Assembly: GCF_900753045.1 (NCBI RefSeq)
Contig: NZ_CAADXO010000030.1
Location: 1 to 64,000 of the forward strand
Reading direction: 5' to 3'
DNA length: 64,000 nucleotides
Source: an uncultured Phascolarctobacterium sp.
GTDB taxonomy: Bacteria; Bacillota; Negativicutes; Acidaminococcales; Acidaminococcaceae
The number at the start of each line of letters is the position of its first letter. The first letter of the stretch is position 1. A program made the translations under genes and the position numbers. This document shows positions 23,042-32,058 of this stretch, piece after piece. The notes beneath the pieces are model-generated. The model saw nothing but the letters and a program-made list of their open reading frames with translations. It searched no databases and was not told the DNA's origin.

Positions 23042-25006
23042 TTACAGATTCCTTTCAGATATGAGCTTGCCGTCACAGATGAACTGAACCTTGGCATTGC
23101 CTGCATATTCCACCTTCTGACGCAAACGCACGCTGCCGTTTTGTGTACCGCTGTACAGCGTTGCCGTGCCGTTGTCATCCGTCAGCACAATGCGTACATT
23201 GGCAGGCTTGCCGCTCGGTACGACAAAGTCAACGTAGGCGCTCTTCTTATCGCCGCCGGCAGCTACGGTAATCGCTACAGCCGCGCCGTCGTTAAGGTTA
23301 CTGCCTACACCTGGGTTGCAGGCCAAAACTACATTCTTTTTGGCACTGGCATCCTGAACCTTTTTGATTTCACCAAGCTTCAGGCCTGCCTGCTCCAGCA
23401 TACCCTTAGCTTCGTCAACAGATTTGCCGATAATATCCGGTACCGGCTTGTCGCCTTCGTTAATTACCAGATCGATGGCAGTTCCTTTGGGAGCCTTGTC
23501 CAGGCCCTTCGGCGACTGGCTGAGTACAGCGCCGATTTTACCGCCGTCCACATGCTTGCGCGTCACCTTGCCGACATTAAAGCCTGCATCCGCCAGCTGC
23601 TGCTCCGCCTTCGACAGCGACATGCCCGTAACATCAGGCACAGCCTTCAGCTCCGCACCCTTACAGATGGTCAGGATAATAAGGCTGCCCTGCTTACGTT
23701 TTTCGCCGGCCTTCGGAGACTGCTCCATAACAGTACCGGGCTTAAACTTATCAGGATCGCCGTATTTTTCCTCCAGCTCTACCTTAAACTCCTTTTCCTC
23801 AAGCAGCTTCTGTGCTTCAACTACCGTCATATTGGTAACATTAGGCACTTCAATTTCCGCCAGGTTGCGGTTGAAGATAAAGTGCGCTACCAGTGAAATT
23901 GCTACTACCGCAGCAGTAATCATTACTATCAGTTTGGTATAATTCAGCTTTTTCTTAACCACCGATTTTTCATCCCCTGCTTTTTCGGAAGGCATTGCCT
24001 CCTGCTTTTCCTGAATTTTTTCCGGCTCTTGTGTTACAGCCGGAGTTACCTGCTTCGGCGGCAGCTCACTGCGCACCGGCTTCATAATTACCGTAGCACC
24101 GTCATCAGGGCTATCGACAACATTGCCGTTAGACTTCACCGCGCCCAGCTCCTGATGATAGTCCTCGCTACTGAACGGGAAGAGCTTCATCTTCAGGTTC
24201 AGCAAATCGCGTCGCATCTGTCCGGCGTTAGCGTATCTGTCCTCACAGCGCTTCGCCAGCGCCTTGTTCATAATCTCCTGCATGCCCTCGGGAACATTAT
24301 CCATGTAGTCCTTCAGCTGCGGCACAGGCTTTTCTACATGCATCATAGCAACAGAAACAGCCGTAGTACCGACGTAGGGAACCTCACCCGTAAGCATTTC
24401 GAAGAGTACTATGCCCAAGGAATAGACATCGCTGCTGGCAGTAATCTTACCGCCGCAGGCCTGCTCCGGCGAAATATAATGCACCGAACCCATCACCGAT
24501 TTGGAATAAACCATCGTCTGATTCGTGACCATTTTGGCAATACCGAAATCAGCGATTTTAGGATTCATATTTTTATCTATCAAAATATTCTGCGGCTTGA
24601 TGTCACAGTGAATAATATTATGGCTATGAGCATGCTGCAGCGCATCTGCAAGTCGCACAGCGATTTCCAGCACAGTATTCAGGCTCAGCTTGTGCTCCTT
24701 CATATACTCCTTCAGAGTAACACCGTCAACATATTCCATAACTATATACTGGTTGCTGCCTTCCGACACAACATCATAAATGTTGATGATATACGGATGC
24801 ACCAGACGCGCCGCGGATTTTGCCTCCCTGCGGAACTGCTCCAGCAGCTCGTTGTCCTCGAGGAACTGGTCGCGCAGCATTTTCACGGCTACATTACGGT
24901 CCAAAAGCTGGTCGTGGGCCAAAAAGACTTCGGCCATACCGCCATAGCCAATCGGACGAATAATCTCATAGCGTCCGTTCAAGATGGTCTTGCCATTTTT
25001 ATCCAT
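23042..25006 (-). CDS. PASTA-domain Ser/Thr protein kinase (PknB/PrkC family)
   Basis: A 654-residue membrane kinase. The cytoplasmic kinase domain (about 13-275) has the GYGGMAEVF Gly loop, Lys42 in VAVKML, catalytic Asp135 in HCDIKPQN, DFG at about 153-155, and SPEQA. A linker leads to one transmembrane helix (about 350-372). The extracytoplasmic part has three PASTA repeats (starting near EVPNVTNM, AVPDVTGM, PVPDIIGK) that in this family sense muropeptides or lipid II, then a C-terminal beta-rich tail. The catalytic loop reads HCD where HRD is common, so it is a non-RD kinase. It overlaps the phosphatase gene by 8 bases; the two form a signalling pair. Confidence 0.94.
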   Translation of the reverse strand: MDKNGKTILNGRYEIIRPIGYGGMAEVFLAHDQLLDRNVAVKMLRDQFLEDNELLEQFRREAKSAARLVHPYIINIYDVVSEGSNQYIVMEYVDGVTLKEYMKEHKLSLNTVLEIAVRLADALQHAHSHNIIHCDIKPQNILIDKNMNPKIADFGIAKMVTNQTMVYSKSVMGSVHYISPEQACGGKITASSDVYSLGIVLFEMLTGEVPYVGTTAVSVAMMHVEKPVPQLKDYMDNVPEGMQEIMNKALAKRCEDRYANAGQMRRDLLNLKMKLFPFSSEDYHQELGAVKSNGNVVDSPDDGATVIMKPVRSELPPKQVTPAVTQEPEKIQEKQEAMPSEKAGDEKSVVKKKLNYTKLIVMITAAVVAISLVAHFIFNRNLAEIEVPNVTNMTVVEAQKLLEEKEFKVELEEKYGDPDKFKPGTVMEQSPKAGEKRKQGSLIILTICKGAELKAVPDVTGMSLSKAEQQLADAGFNVGKVTRKHVDGGKIGAVLSQSPKGLDKAPKGTAIDLVINEGDKPVPDIIGKSVDEAKGMLEQAGLKLGEIKKVQDASAKKNVVLACNPGVGSNLNDGAAVAITVAAGGDKKSAYVDFVVPSGKPANVRIVLTDDNGTATLYSGTQNGSVRLRQKVEYAGNAKVQFICDGKLISERNL

Positions 25007-25745
25007 TACAGCTTTCCTCCCCCTGCGTAGTTAAATCAATCAGAATCAGGGACACGTTATCGCGTCCGCCGTTGTCCAAGCTCTGCTCCAGCAGCTTGTC
25101 AGCAGCCTGCTCCGGATCTGCACAGCCTATAATCCGGCTGATTTCAGCTGCACGCAGCATGTCGGACAGACCGTCGCTGCACAGCAGCAGCCTGTCACCC
25201 TCCTGCAGACGGAAGCTGAAGAAATCAGCATTGACTGTTTCCTCGACCCCCAGGGCTTGCAGCAAAATATTGCGCTGCGGATGTACAAAGGCTTCCTCGT
25301 CCGTGATTTTTCCCTGTTCCTTTAAATCTGCTACCAGTGTATGGTCATGCGTCAGCTGCTCCAGCTTGTCGTTGCGGAACAGATACAGTCTGCTGTCGCC
25401 TACATGGCAGCAGTAGCCGTGGCCGTCCCCCGGCAGATAAAGCGCCGTCATCGTCGTTCCCATGCCGGAATAGCTTTCGTTGCTCACCGCCATTTTATAA
25501 ACGTGCGTATTGGCCTTGTCAAAGGCCTCCAGCATGACCTTACGGATATTCTGTTCCTCCTGCTCATGGCGCAGGCTGTGTGTCGCAGCCTCAAAGGCTT
25601 TAATAGTAGACCTGCTGGCAATTTCACCTGCCGCATAGCCTCCCATGCCGTCGGCAACGGCAAAAAGAGAAGGCTCGCGTACCAGCAGCGCATCTTCATT
25701 ATTCTCTCTGACCAGGCCCACATGGGTTCTGCTGATTACCTGCAT
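24999..25745 (-). CDS. PP2C-family Ser/Thr protein phosphatase (PrpC/Stp)
   Basis: A 248-residue PPM phosphatase opposing the adjacent kinase. Metal-binding motifs: NEDALLV (about 16-22), VADGMGGYAAGE (about 31-42), HVGDSRLYLF, CSDGLSDML and GGRDNVSLILI. Cytoplasmic. It starts one base from the end of rlmN and overlaps the kinase by 8 bases, which fixes their stoichiometry by coupled translation. Confidence 0.95.
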   Translation of the reverse strand: MQVISRTHVGLVRENNEDALLVREPSLFAVADGMGGYAAGEIASRSTIKAFEAATHSLRHEQEEQNIRKVMLEAFDKANTHVYKMAVSNESYSGMGTTMTALYLPGDGHGYCCHVGDSRLYLFRNDKLEQLTHDHTLVADLKEQGKITDEEAFVHPQRNILLQALGVEETVNADFFSFRLQEGDRLLLCSDGLSDMLRAAEISRIIGCADPEQAADKLLEQSLDNGGRDNVSLILIDLTTQGEESCNG

Positions 25746-26800
25746 TATTTTTGCTCCTGTTCCTTGGCAAATTTAGCCCGCAGCTGACCGCAGGCTGCAT
25801 CAATATCCTTGCCCATCTCCTTACGAACGGTAGCGTTAATCCTGTTTTTCTGCAGGATGCGCAAAAAGCGTTCTACTGCCGCTTTGGACGGACGCTCAAA
25901 GCCCTGCTCCGGTACCGGGTTGGCCGGTATCAGATTAACGGATGCCTGCTTATAGCGCAGGTAATTGCTCAAAAGCTCCGCGTCCTGCGGACTGTCATTT
26001 TTTCCCTTCAACAGAATATATTCATAAGTTATCTGCCTGCCGCTGGCCTTGCTGTAGCTTTCAGCAGCTGTCAGCACATCCACAAAGGGATAGCCCTTGT
26101 TGACAGGCATCAGCGCCGTACGCAGCTCGTTTTTTACCGCGTGCAGCGAAATTGCCAGATTTATCGGCTTGCCCTGCTCCTCCAGGCGCTTGATGCCCGG
26201 AATGATGCCGCAGGTGGAAAGCGTCATATTGCGATAGCTCATGTTACAGGTGTCCTCGCGATGCAGAAAATCCAGCGCCTGCAAAACGCTGTCAAAGTTC
26301 AGCATCGGCTCACCGCTGCCCATCACTACCACTCTGCTCACCATCGCCCCATGCTCACGCAGACGCTCGTTGAACAGGTAAACCTGAGCCACGATTTCTG
26401 CTGCCGTCAGGTTGCGTACAGCGCCCTTCAGGCCGCTGGCGCAGAAGGCGCAGTGCATATCGCAGCCGACCTGGCTGGAAACGCACACGCTATAGCCGTA
26501 ATCATGGTGCATCAGAACAGTTTCTACCGAATTGCCGTCCGGCAAGCCCAAGAGCAGCTTGCTCGTCATTCCGTCGGAGGAATTCTGCTCGCGCAAAATT
26601 TCCAGACTGCGCGGCAGCACGGTGAATTTTTTCTGCAGCACGGCGATATCGGCCTTGCTCAGGTTGTGCATAGCGGCAAAATCAAAGACCGACTTTTGGT
26701 ACAGCCATTGAAATACCTGCTTGGCACGGAACTTTTTCAGTCCTGCCGCTACAAATAAATCCTGTAATTCTTCTATTGGTAAAGCAAAAATATCTTGCAT
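25745..26800 (-). CDS. rlmN: 23S rRNA (adenine2503-C2)/tRNA (adenine37-C2)-methyltransferase RlmN
   Basis: Radical SAM dual-specificity RNA methylase, 351 residues. The cluster motif is CDMHCAFC (about 117-124), the SAM-binding GSGEP motif and the C-terminal Cys (DAACGQL) used for methyl transfer are present. An N-terminal RNA-binding domain (about 1-90) contains FRAKQVFQWLYQK. It lies between rsmB and prpC. Confidence 0.96.
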   Translation of the reverse strand: MQDIFALPIEELQDLFVAAGLKKFRAKQVFQWLYQKSVFDFAAMHNLSKADIAVLQKKFTVLPRSLEILREQNSSDGMTSKLLLGLPDGNSVETVLMHHDYGYSVCVSSQVGCDMHCAFCASGLKGAVRNLTAAEIVAQVYLFNERLREHGAMVSRVVVMGSGEPMLNFDSVLQALDFLHREDTCNMSYRNMTLSTCGIIPGIKRLEEQGKPINLAISLHAVKNELRTALMPVNKGYPFVDVLTAAESYSKASGRQITYEYILLKGKNDSPQDAELLSNYLRYKQASVNLIPANPVPEQGFERPSKAAVERFLRILQKNRINATVRKEMGKDIDAACGQLRAKFAKEQEQK

Positions 26801-26815
26801 TCTCTTACCTCTATG

Positions 26816-28198
26816 TTACTGCTTTTTCATCAGCTTACAGATATAAAAGCCGTCGATGCCGTCATTCTGCGGCAGAAGCTGCAACTCCTGTACCTGCTCT
26901 CCCGTCAGCGGATGTGTGAATTCCACACGCTTCCATTCGGGATGCTGCGTTAAAAACTCTTCCACCAGATAATGGTTTTCGCTCTGCTCAATCGTACAGG
27001 TGCTGTAAACCATCGTGCCGCCATCCTTCACGTACTGTGCGGCATTCTTTAAAATTGCCAGCTGCAGCGGCGGGAACAGCTTCAAGTCCTTACGCTGCTT
27101 GCGCCAGCGTGCTTCCGCACGGCGGCGCAGCACACCCAGACCGGAGCAGGGTGCATCAACCAAAACTCTGTCAAACGCGCCCAGCCATTCGCTGCGCAGC
27201 TGCAGAGCATCGTTCTGCAGTGCTTTGACGCTCTTCATTCCCAGACGGGCAGCATTTTCGGCAATCAGCTCCAGCTTGTGCTCGTGGATATCGCAGGCGA
27301 TAACCTCGCCCTTATCCTGCATAAGCTGTGCCACGTGCGTTGCCTTGCCGCCGGGAGCGCTGCACATATCCAGCACGCGCATTCCGGGCTGCGGCGCCAG
27401 CACCGGCGCTACCAGCATGGAGCTTTCGTCCTGAATATAAAAATGCTGCGGCAGCGCTGCCAAAAGTGTATGCAGCGACGGCAGATGCTCTGCCACAATG
27501 CCGTAGGGACTCCATTCGGAAGCACGCACCTGCGCACCCATTTCCGTCAGATCCGCCAACAGCTTGTCGCGTGTAGTCACCAGCGTATTGACACGCAGGC
27601 ACACCGGCGCAGCCGTGTTATCAAATTCCAGCAGGCGTTCGGTGCCGCCGCGGCCCCACGGGCCCAGCCAGCGCTTCACCAGCCAGCGAGGATGGTAATA
27701 CTTCAGCGACAGATAATCGGCATCCTGCTTTTCGGCATCAGGCAGGACGAATGCTCCTGCCTCCTGCTTACGCAGCAGACCACGCAGAACGCCGTTGACG
27801 AACTTGGCGCTGCCCTCATGGCTCACCGAGCGCGCCAGCTTCACAGCCTCGTTTACTGCCGCCGACGCAGGAATGCGCGTCATATACAGCAGCTGGTAGG
27901 TGCTGATGCGCAGTATCGCCAGAATATCACTGGCCACCTTGTCCAGCGAACGGCTGACGCACTGCGCCAGATACCAGTCCAGCGTACCGCTGGCCTTTAC
28001 CGTGCCGTAGACCAGCTCCGTTGCCAGCCTTCTGTCAAGGTCGCTCAGTCTGCTGCCGCGCAGATACTGGTTCAGCGCGATATTCGTATAAGCGCCATCC
28101 TCCAGCACCATACGTACCAAAAGCGCCGCTGCTCCGCGGGCACTCTCAGGATAATTTGCTTTTTGTTCCTTCCGCATGCTTTGTTTCTTCCTCATCAT
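26816..28198 (-). CDS. rsmB: 16S rRNA (cytosine967-C5)-methyltransferase RsmB
   Basis: Methylates C967 of 16S rRNA. The 460-residue protein has an N-terminal NusB-like domain (about 18-160) and a SAM-dependent methyltransferase domain (about 175-460): VLDMCSAPGGKATH, ACDIHEHKL, VDAPCSGLGVLRR (catalytic Cys), and YSTCTIEQSEN (second Cys). The start is uncertain. ATG 28198 overlaps the DUF116 gene by 53 bases, and an internal ATG at 28177 preceded by GAGGAAG is an alternative. Confidence 0.94.
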   Translation of the reverse strand: MMRKKQSMRKEQKANYPESARGAAALLVRMVLEDGAYTNIALNQYLRGSRLSDLDRRLATELVYGTVKASGTLDWYLAQCVSRSLDKVASDILAILRISTYQLLYMTRIPASAAVNEAVKLARSVSHEGSAKFVNGVLRGLLRKQEAGAFVLPDAEKQDADYLSLKYYHPRWLVKRWLGPWGRGGTERLLEFDNTAAPVCLRVNTLVTTRDKLLADLTEMGAQVRASEWSPYGIVAEHLPSLHTLLAALPQHFYIQDESSMLVAPVLAPQPGMRVLDMCSAPGGKATHVAQLMQDKGEVIACDIHEHKLELIAENAARLGMKSVKALQNDALQLRSEWLGAFDRVLVDAPCSGLGVLRRRAEARWRKQRKDLKLFPPLQLAILKNAAQYVKDGGTMVYSTCTIEQSENHYLVEEFLTQHPEWKRVEFTHPLTGEQVQELQLLPQNDGIDGFYICKLMKKQ

Positions 28199-28961
28199 CT
28201 TCCATAAATGCTAAAATTGCTGCTTCCAGCTTATTGATATCTACCCGTGTATTAAAGCAGGGACCGAAGGGACGCTCGTTTAAAACGCCCAGCACCGGCA
28301 GCGGAAATACATCCTGAATGCCGCTGGTCAGGTCACGCTCGCAGGCCACGGCCACAATAGCCTTCGGCCTTGCCTGCTTAACCATCTGCCTTGCCAGCGT
28401 ACCACCTGTGGCCACAGCAAAATGGCAACCGTACTTGTGCGCCAGCCCCAGCATAGCACCTACGCTGCAGCGTCCGCACTGACGGCAGTTCTCTACATTA
28501 CGGGTTATCTTATGTACGCAGGTATCCAACTGGATACAATGCGGTGTTAAAATCATAATTCGGTTGGCAGGCACCTTCACCTTATGCTGCAGCACCAGAT
28601 TGTTGCTGACCTCGATAAAGGACTGCTCAATGCGGTCACGGGGAATATTGAACAAGCGTCCCAGTACTACCGCAAAGGGGAAAAGAATATTAATCGCCTT
28701 CCACGCCCAAAAATACAAAATTTTGAGCACCGGTATTCCCAACAGCGCCATGACAATTCCCAGCACGCCGCTGAGCATCGCCAACACGATGAGCACGCCG
28801 AAAAAGCCGAAAATTATCGGCAGGAAGCGGCTAATTTCATAAAGCCCCGGAAAGGTTACCTTCCAGACCACATAAAACATCAGCGCACCTAACACGGCGC
28901 TGATGGAGGTCAGAGCCATAAATATACGTTTTTTGGGCTTAAATACACTATCTTCGTTCAT
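28146..28961 (-). CDS. DUF116 membrane protein
   Basis: A 271-residue protein commonly found between fmt and rsmB in Firmicutes. It has two or three N-terminal membrane helices (about 13-110), then a soluble DUF116 domain (about 130-245). Conserved Cys lie in CIQLDTC and CRQCGRC, which could hold a cluster or metal, and a GGTLARQMVKQARPKAIVAVACERDL segment resembles the family core. The C-terminus is acidic. Function unknown; the context links it to translation initiation or rRNA modification genes only by conserved order. Confidence 0.85.
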   Translation of the reverse strand: MNEDSVFKPKKRIFMALTSISAVLGALMFYVVWKVTFPGLYEISRFLPIIFGFFGVLIVLAMLSGVLGIVMALLGIPVLKILYFWAWKAINILFPFAVVLGRLFNIPRDRIEQSFIEVSNNLVLQHKVKVPANRIMILTPHCIQLDTCVHKITRNVENCRQCGRCSVGAMLGLAHKYGCHFAVATGGTLARQMVKQARPKAIVAVACERDLTSGIQDVFPLPVLGVLNERPFGPCFNTRVDINKLEAAILAFMEDDEEETKHAEGTKSKLS

Positions 28962-28993
28962 TAAAAGATTACTCCTTCAATTTACAGCCTGCT

Positions 28994-29929
28994 TCAGGCA
29001 AGCAGGTCGCCCTCCTGTACACCGCGGCCGTTCAGAAAAACCTGCGCCGGCATACGTTTTTTGGATTCGGGCTGTACCTCGGTGATTTCCAGTACTCCCT
29101 CACCGCAAGCTACAAAGAAGCTGTGCTTGCCGGTTTCGATAACAGTACCGGCAGCTGCAGCGCTGTTTTTATCAGTCATTTTGCTGCCCCAGATTTTCAG
29201 GCTCTTGCCGTTCGGCAGCTTGGTAAAGGTGCTGGGTGCAGGATTAAAGCCACGGATAAGGTTGTGTACCTCCTGTGCTGTTTTGCTCCAGTCGATATGC
29301 TCCATGCTGCGGTCGAGAAGTGTCGCATAGGTAGCCTGCTCGTTATCCTGCGGTTCCGCAACGGCAGTACCTGCCGCAATCTTGTCGATAACCTGCAGCA
29401 GCAGCGCCGCACCCTGCTCACGCAGAGCGTCATGCAGCTCGCCCATCGTGGTATTTTCTTCGATAGGCACTACCACCTTGTCCAGCATTGCACCGGTATC
29501 CATACCGATATCCATCTGCATAATCGTTACGCCCGATTCCTTTTCGCCCTTGATAATGGCATACTGAATCGGCGCCGCACCGCGATATTTCGGCAGCAGC
29601 GAAGCGTGTACGTTGATGCAGCCGTATTTCGGCAGCTCCAGAATTTCCTTGCTCAAGAACTGGCCGAAGGCAGCTACAACAATCAGCTCCGGCTGCAGCT
29701 CGTGCAGCAGCTCAACAAATTCGGGTGTTTTAACCTTTTGCGGCTGGTAAACAGTTAGGCCCTGCGCCAGCGCGTATTCTTTAACCGGTGTTTGCAGCAG
29801 CTTGTTGCCGCGTCCCTTAGGACGGTCCGGCTGAGTTACTACCGCAAGAATTTCATGCTTGCCGCTTTCGCACAGCGCCTGCAGACTGCCTACTGCGAAA
29901 TCCGGCGTTCCCATAAATACTATACGCAT
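28994..29929 (-). CDS. fmt: Methionyl-tRNA formyltransferase
   Basis: Formylates initiator Met-tRNA. The 311-residue protein has MRIVFMGTPDFAVGSLQAL, the folate-site SLLPKYRGAAPIQ with HASLLP (catalytic His), GVTIMQMDIGMDTGAML, and the C-terminal OB-like domain. It is downstream of def, the partner that removes the formyl group. Confidence 0.96.
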   Translation of the reverse strand: MRIVFMGTPDFAVGSLQALCESGKHEILAVVTQPDRPKGRGNKLLQTPVKEYALAQGLTVYQPQKVKTPEFVELLHELQPELIVVAAFGQFLSKEILELPKYGCINVHASLLPKYRGAAPIQYAIIKGEKESGVTIMQMDIGMDTGAMLDKVVVPIEENTTMGELHDALREQGAALLLQVIDKIAAGTAVAEPQDNEQATYATLLDRSMEHIDWSKTAQEVHNLIRGFNPAPSTFTKLPNGKSLKIWGSKMTDKNSAAAAGTVIETGKHSFFVACGEGVLEITEVQPESKKRMPAQVFLNGRGVQEGDLLA

Positions 29930-29980
29930 TTGTTTTCCTCCGTATATCTTTCTATTTTTCTTTCGTATCCCGATCAGGAT

Positions 29981-30463
29981 TTATCTTAAAGCATCCTCTG
30001 GATTTTCCTTCTGCTTAGGCGAAATGGTTTTAGCCTTGTCGATGAACAGAATGCCGTCCAGATGGTCCAGCTCATGCTGAACGCAGACAGCCAGCAGACC
30101 GCTTGCGGAAAGCAGCATGCGTTGGCCGGTTTTGTCGGTGAATTCGCATTCCACATATTCGGAGCGTTCTACCTCGCCTTCGTAATCAGGCACGGAAAGA
30201 CAGCCTTCGCTGCCCAGCACCTTGCCCTCGCGTTTAACGATTACAGGGTTAATCAGCTCGTACAGGCCTTCACCTACGTCAATAACTACTACGCGCTTGC
30301 TTACACCCACCTGCGGTGCTGCCAGGCCTACGCCGTCGGCCGCATACATTGTTTCTGCCATATCACGCAGCAGACGCTGCAATTTTTTATCTATACGCTC
30401 TACCGGTTGAGCCACCTCACGCAGCACCGGAGCGCCAGCAATCACTATTTTTAACTTAGCCAT
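29981..30463 (-). CDS. def: Peptide deformylase
   Basis: Metalloenzyme removing N-formyl from nascent chains; first gene of the def-to-rpe run. The 160-residue protein has the three motifs GVGLAAPQVG (motif 1), EGCLSVP (motif 2, metal Cys) and HELDHLDG (motif 3, metal His pair and catalytic Glu). A GGAGG-type site precedes the ATG. Confidence 0.96.
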   Translation of the reverse strand: MAKLKIVIAGAPVLREVAQPVERIDKKLQRLLRDMAETMYAADGVGLAAPQVGVSKRVVVIDVGEGLYELINPVIVKREGKVLGSEGCLSVPDYEGEVERSEYVECEFTDKTGQRMLLSASGLLAVCVQHELDHLDGILFIDKAKTISPKQKENPEDALR

Positions 30464-30496
30464 TTTTGTTCCTCCTTGTATCTATTCCAATAGTTC

Positions 30497-30526
30497 ATTA
30501 TAACACATTACTACAGGAAAAAACAA
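30497..30526 (-). promoter_or_regulatory. Promoter of the def-fmt-rsmB-rlmN-prpC-pknB-rsgA-rpe operon
   Basis: Minus strand TTGTTT (30521-30526), 18-base spacer, extended -10 TGTTATAAT (core 30497-30502), 34 bases before def. Confidence 0.65.
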
Positions 30527-30571
30527 ATTCTCTGCACAGGCTTCCTCATATATTTAAGCAAATACTGCAAA

Positions 30572-30614
30572 AGCCTTCTGCATCAGGAGAATTTTCCATC
30601 AGAAGCAGAAGGCT
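30572..30614 (-). terminator. Terminator after the orphan sugar-binding protein gene
   Basis: AGCCTTCTGC / GCAGAAGGCT arms around a 23-base loop, with TTTTGC on the minus strand. It lies 18 bases past the gene. The U-tract is short. Confidence 0.6.
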
Positions 30615-30631
30615 CTTAAGCTTTTTGTTAT

Positions 30632-31669
30632 TTATTTTTTATAATTGTTTTTATCTGCCATACGGATACCGGTATTTACCAGCTTCTGTGCAGGCTTGCT
30701 GCCATCTTTTGCTGCAGCAGCGGCAGCCATCACAGCCTCATAGCCCATTTTATACTGATTCTGTACAGCAACGGCGATACTATAGTTTTTATCCTCCAGG
30801 CCAAGCAAAGTCTTTTTGCCAAGGTCAAAGCCGGTAACGGCAATATCCTTGCGGCCTGCAGCCATTACAGCCTCCACGGTTGCATTAGTGGAGCCGTTGT
30901 TGCAGGCGATAATGCCCTTAACATTATGAGTGTTTTTGATTTTATCGGCAACCAGCTTAGCGGCGCCCGCTTCATCACCATAGTTGATAATGTAATCATG
31001 TTCGATTTTCCAGCTTGCAGGAGCAAATTTACCCCAGTTTGCCATAATGCTGTTCAGACGGTCGGCAATCGTAGTGCTGGCCAAGGTGCTGACATGTACC
31101 AGAACTGTTGCCTCCTCGGATTCCTTAACGCCGTTAGCCTTCATCTGCTCTACCATCTGCTGGCAAACCTCGGCACCGGCTTCCAGATTGTTGGTGAGGA
31201 AGGCTGCATCATAATCATTGCTGCTGAGTGCAGTATCAACCAAAAATACCGGCAGCTTCTGCTCGCGCAGTGTTTTCGCACTTGCTGTCATATTGGAGCT
31301 GTCCGCCGGAGCAAGAATTACTGCGTCCGCTTTTTTGCCGGGAAGCTCTTTGACCATATCGCGCTGCAGCTCCCAGTCGCCGTCCTTCATAACGCCGCCT
31401 ACATAAACGTTAACGTCAGCCTTAGCTGCGCCGTCCTTAATACCGCGAATAACTTCTTCCCAATAGTTACCCTTCATAACCTTAAGTACGGCATAGACGT
31501 TTTTGCGTCCTTCCTTAATCTCTGTCACAGGCTCAAAATCCTGCTTAGTTTTGGCATTCATAACCTTTTGTGTTACCGCGCCCTGTTGCGCATTGTTGCC
31601 GCTGCAACCTGCAACGCCTACGAGCAGCAAAGCCGAGAATAAAACTGCTAATAATTTTTTCATACCCAT
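30632..31669 (-). CDS. Orphan ribose-family sugar-binding lipoprotein
   Basis: A 345-residue periplasmic binding protein type 1 family member with a lipoprotein signal ending VGVAGC. Core motifs such as GIIACNNGSTNATVEAVMAAG and ITGFDLGKK-like strands fit the RbsB/LsrB family. ATG 31669 is preceded by GGAGG at eight bases. No permease or ATPase gene is adjacent, so it either uses a distant transporter (possibly rbsAC at 46.7-49.1 kb) or acts as a sensor. Ligand unknown. A strong inverted repeat lies between promoter and gene. Confidence 0.85.
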   Translation of the reverse strand: MGMKKLLAVLFSALLLVGVAGCSGNNAQQGAVTQKVMNAKTKQDFEPVTEIKEGRKNVYAVLKVMKGNYWEEVIRGIKDGAAKADVNVYVGGVMKDGDWELQRDMVKELPGKKADAVILAPADSSNMTASAKTLREQKLPVFLVDTALSSNDYDAAFLTNNLEAGAEVCQQMVEQMKANGVKESEEATVLVHVSTLASTTIADRLNSIMANWGKFAPASWKIEHDYIINYGDEAGAAKLVADKIKNTHNVKGIIACNNGSTNATVEAVMAAGRKDIAVTGFDLGKKTLLGLEDKNYSIAVAVQNQYKMGYEAVMAAAAAAKDGSKPAQKLVNTGIRMADKNNYKK

Positions 31670-31690
31670 ACTGTCAACCTCCGCTTATTT

Positions 31691-31721
31691 ATATGAGCAA
31701 CATTTCAAAGTTTGCTCATAT
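31691..31721. promoter_or_regulatory. Inverted repeat operator upstream of the orphan binding protein
   Basis: Perfect 10-bp arms ATATGAGCAA (31691-31700) and TTGCTCATAT (31712-31721) separated by 11 bases. It lies between the predicted -10 and the ribosome site, a classic repressor position. The alternative is an RNA hairpin in the leader. Confidence 0.6.
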
Positions 31722-31733
31722 GTTATCAACAAT

Positions 31734-31761
31734 ATTATAACATTTTTACAAGAAAAATCAA
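31734..31761 (-). promoter_or_regulatory. Promoter of the orphan binding protein gene
   Basis: TTGATT (31756-31761), 16-base spacer, extended -10 TGTTATAAT (core 31734-31739) on the minus strand. The rest of the 389-base gap up to 32058 holds the ACT-gene promoter and otherwise nothing I recognise. Confidence 0.55.
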
Positions 31762-31978
31762 GCAATTTGTAATCTTTGTTCGTTTTAACCTAAACTCAAT
31801 AACCACGTAAACATTAAAGAATAAAAGACTCAGCAAGCATTATATTTATCACAAATCAAAGCTGTTTTTCTGCGTTTAAATCAAAGATAAATATTATTTT
31901 TGTCCTCTTTCACTTCACAATAGCTTGCGTCAGGTAAAGATAACTTTACAAAAGCCTCTTTCTTCTCATCAAAGTTTG

Positions 31979-31987
31979 TGCTATAAT
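31979..31987 (+). promoter_or_regulatory. Extended -10 promoter of the ACT-domain gene
   Basis: TGCTATAAT on the plus strand with only a weak -35 (TTTCTT at 31959-31964). The leader is about 65 bases to ATG 32059, with AGGGAGGA as ribosome site. Confidence 0.5.
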
Positions 31988-32058
31988 CTTTTATTAAGCA
32001 AGCAAAAACTGACAACAGTGCAGCCCGCTTTATGATAATTTAGGGAGGATTTTTACAT

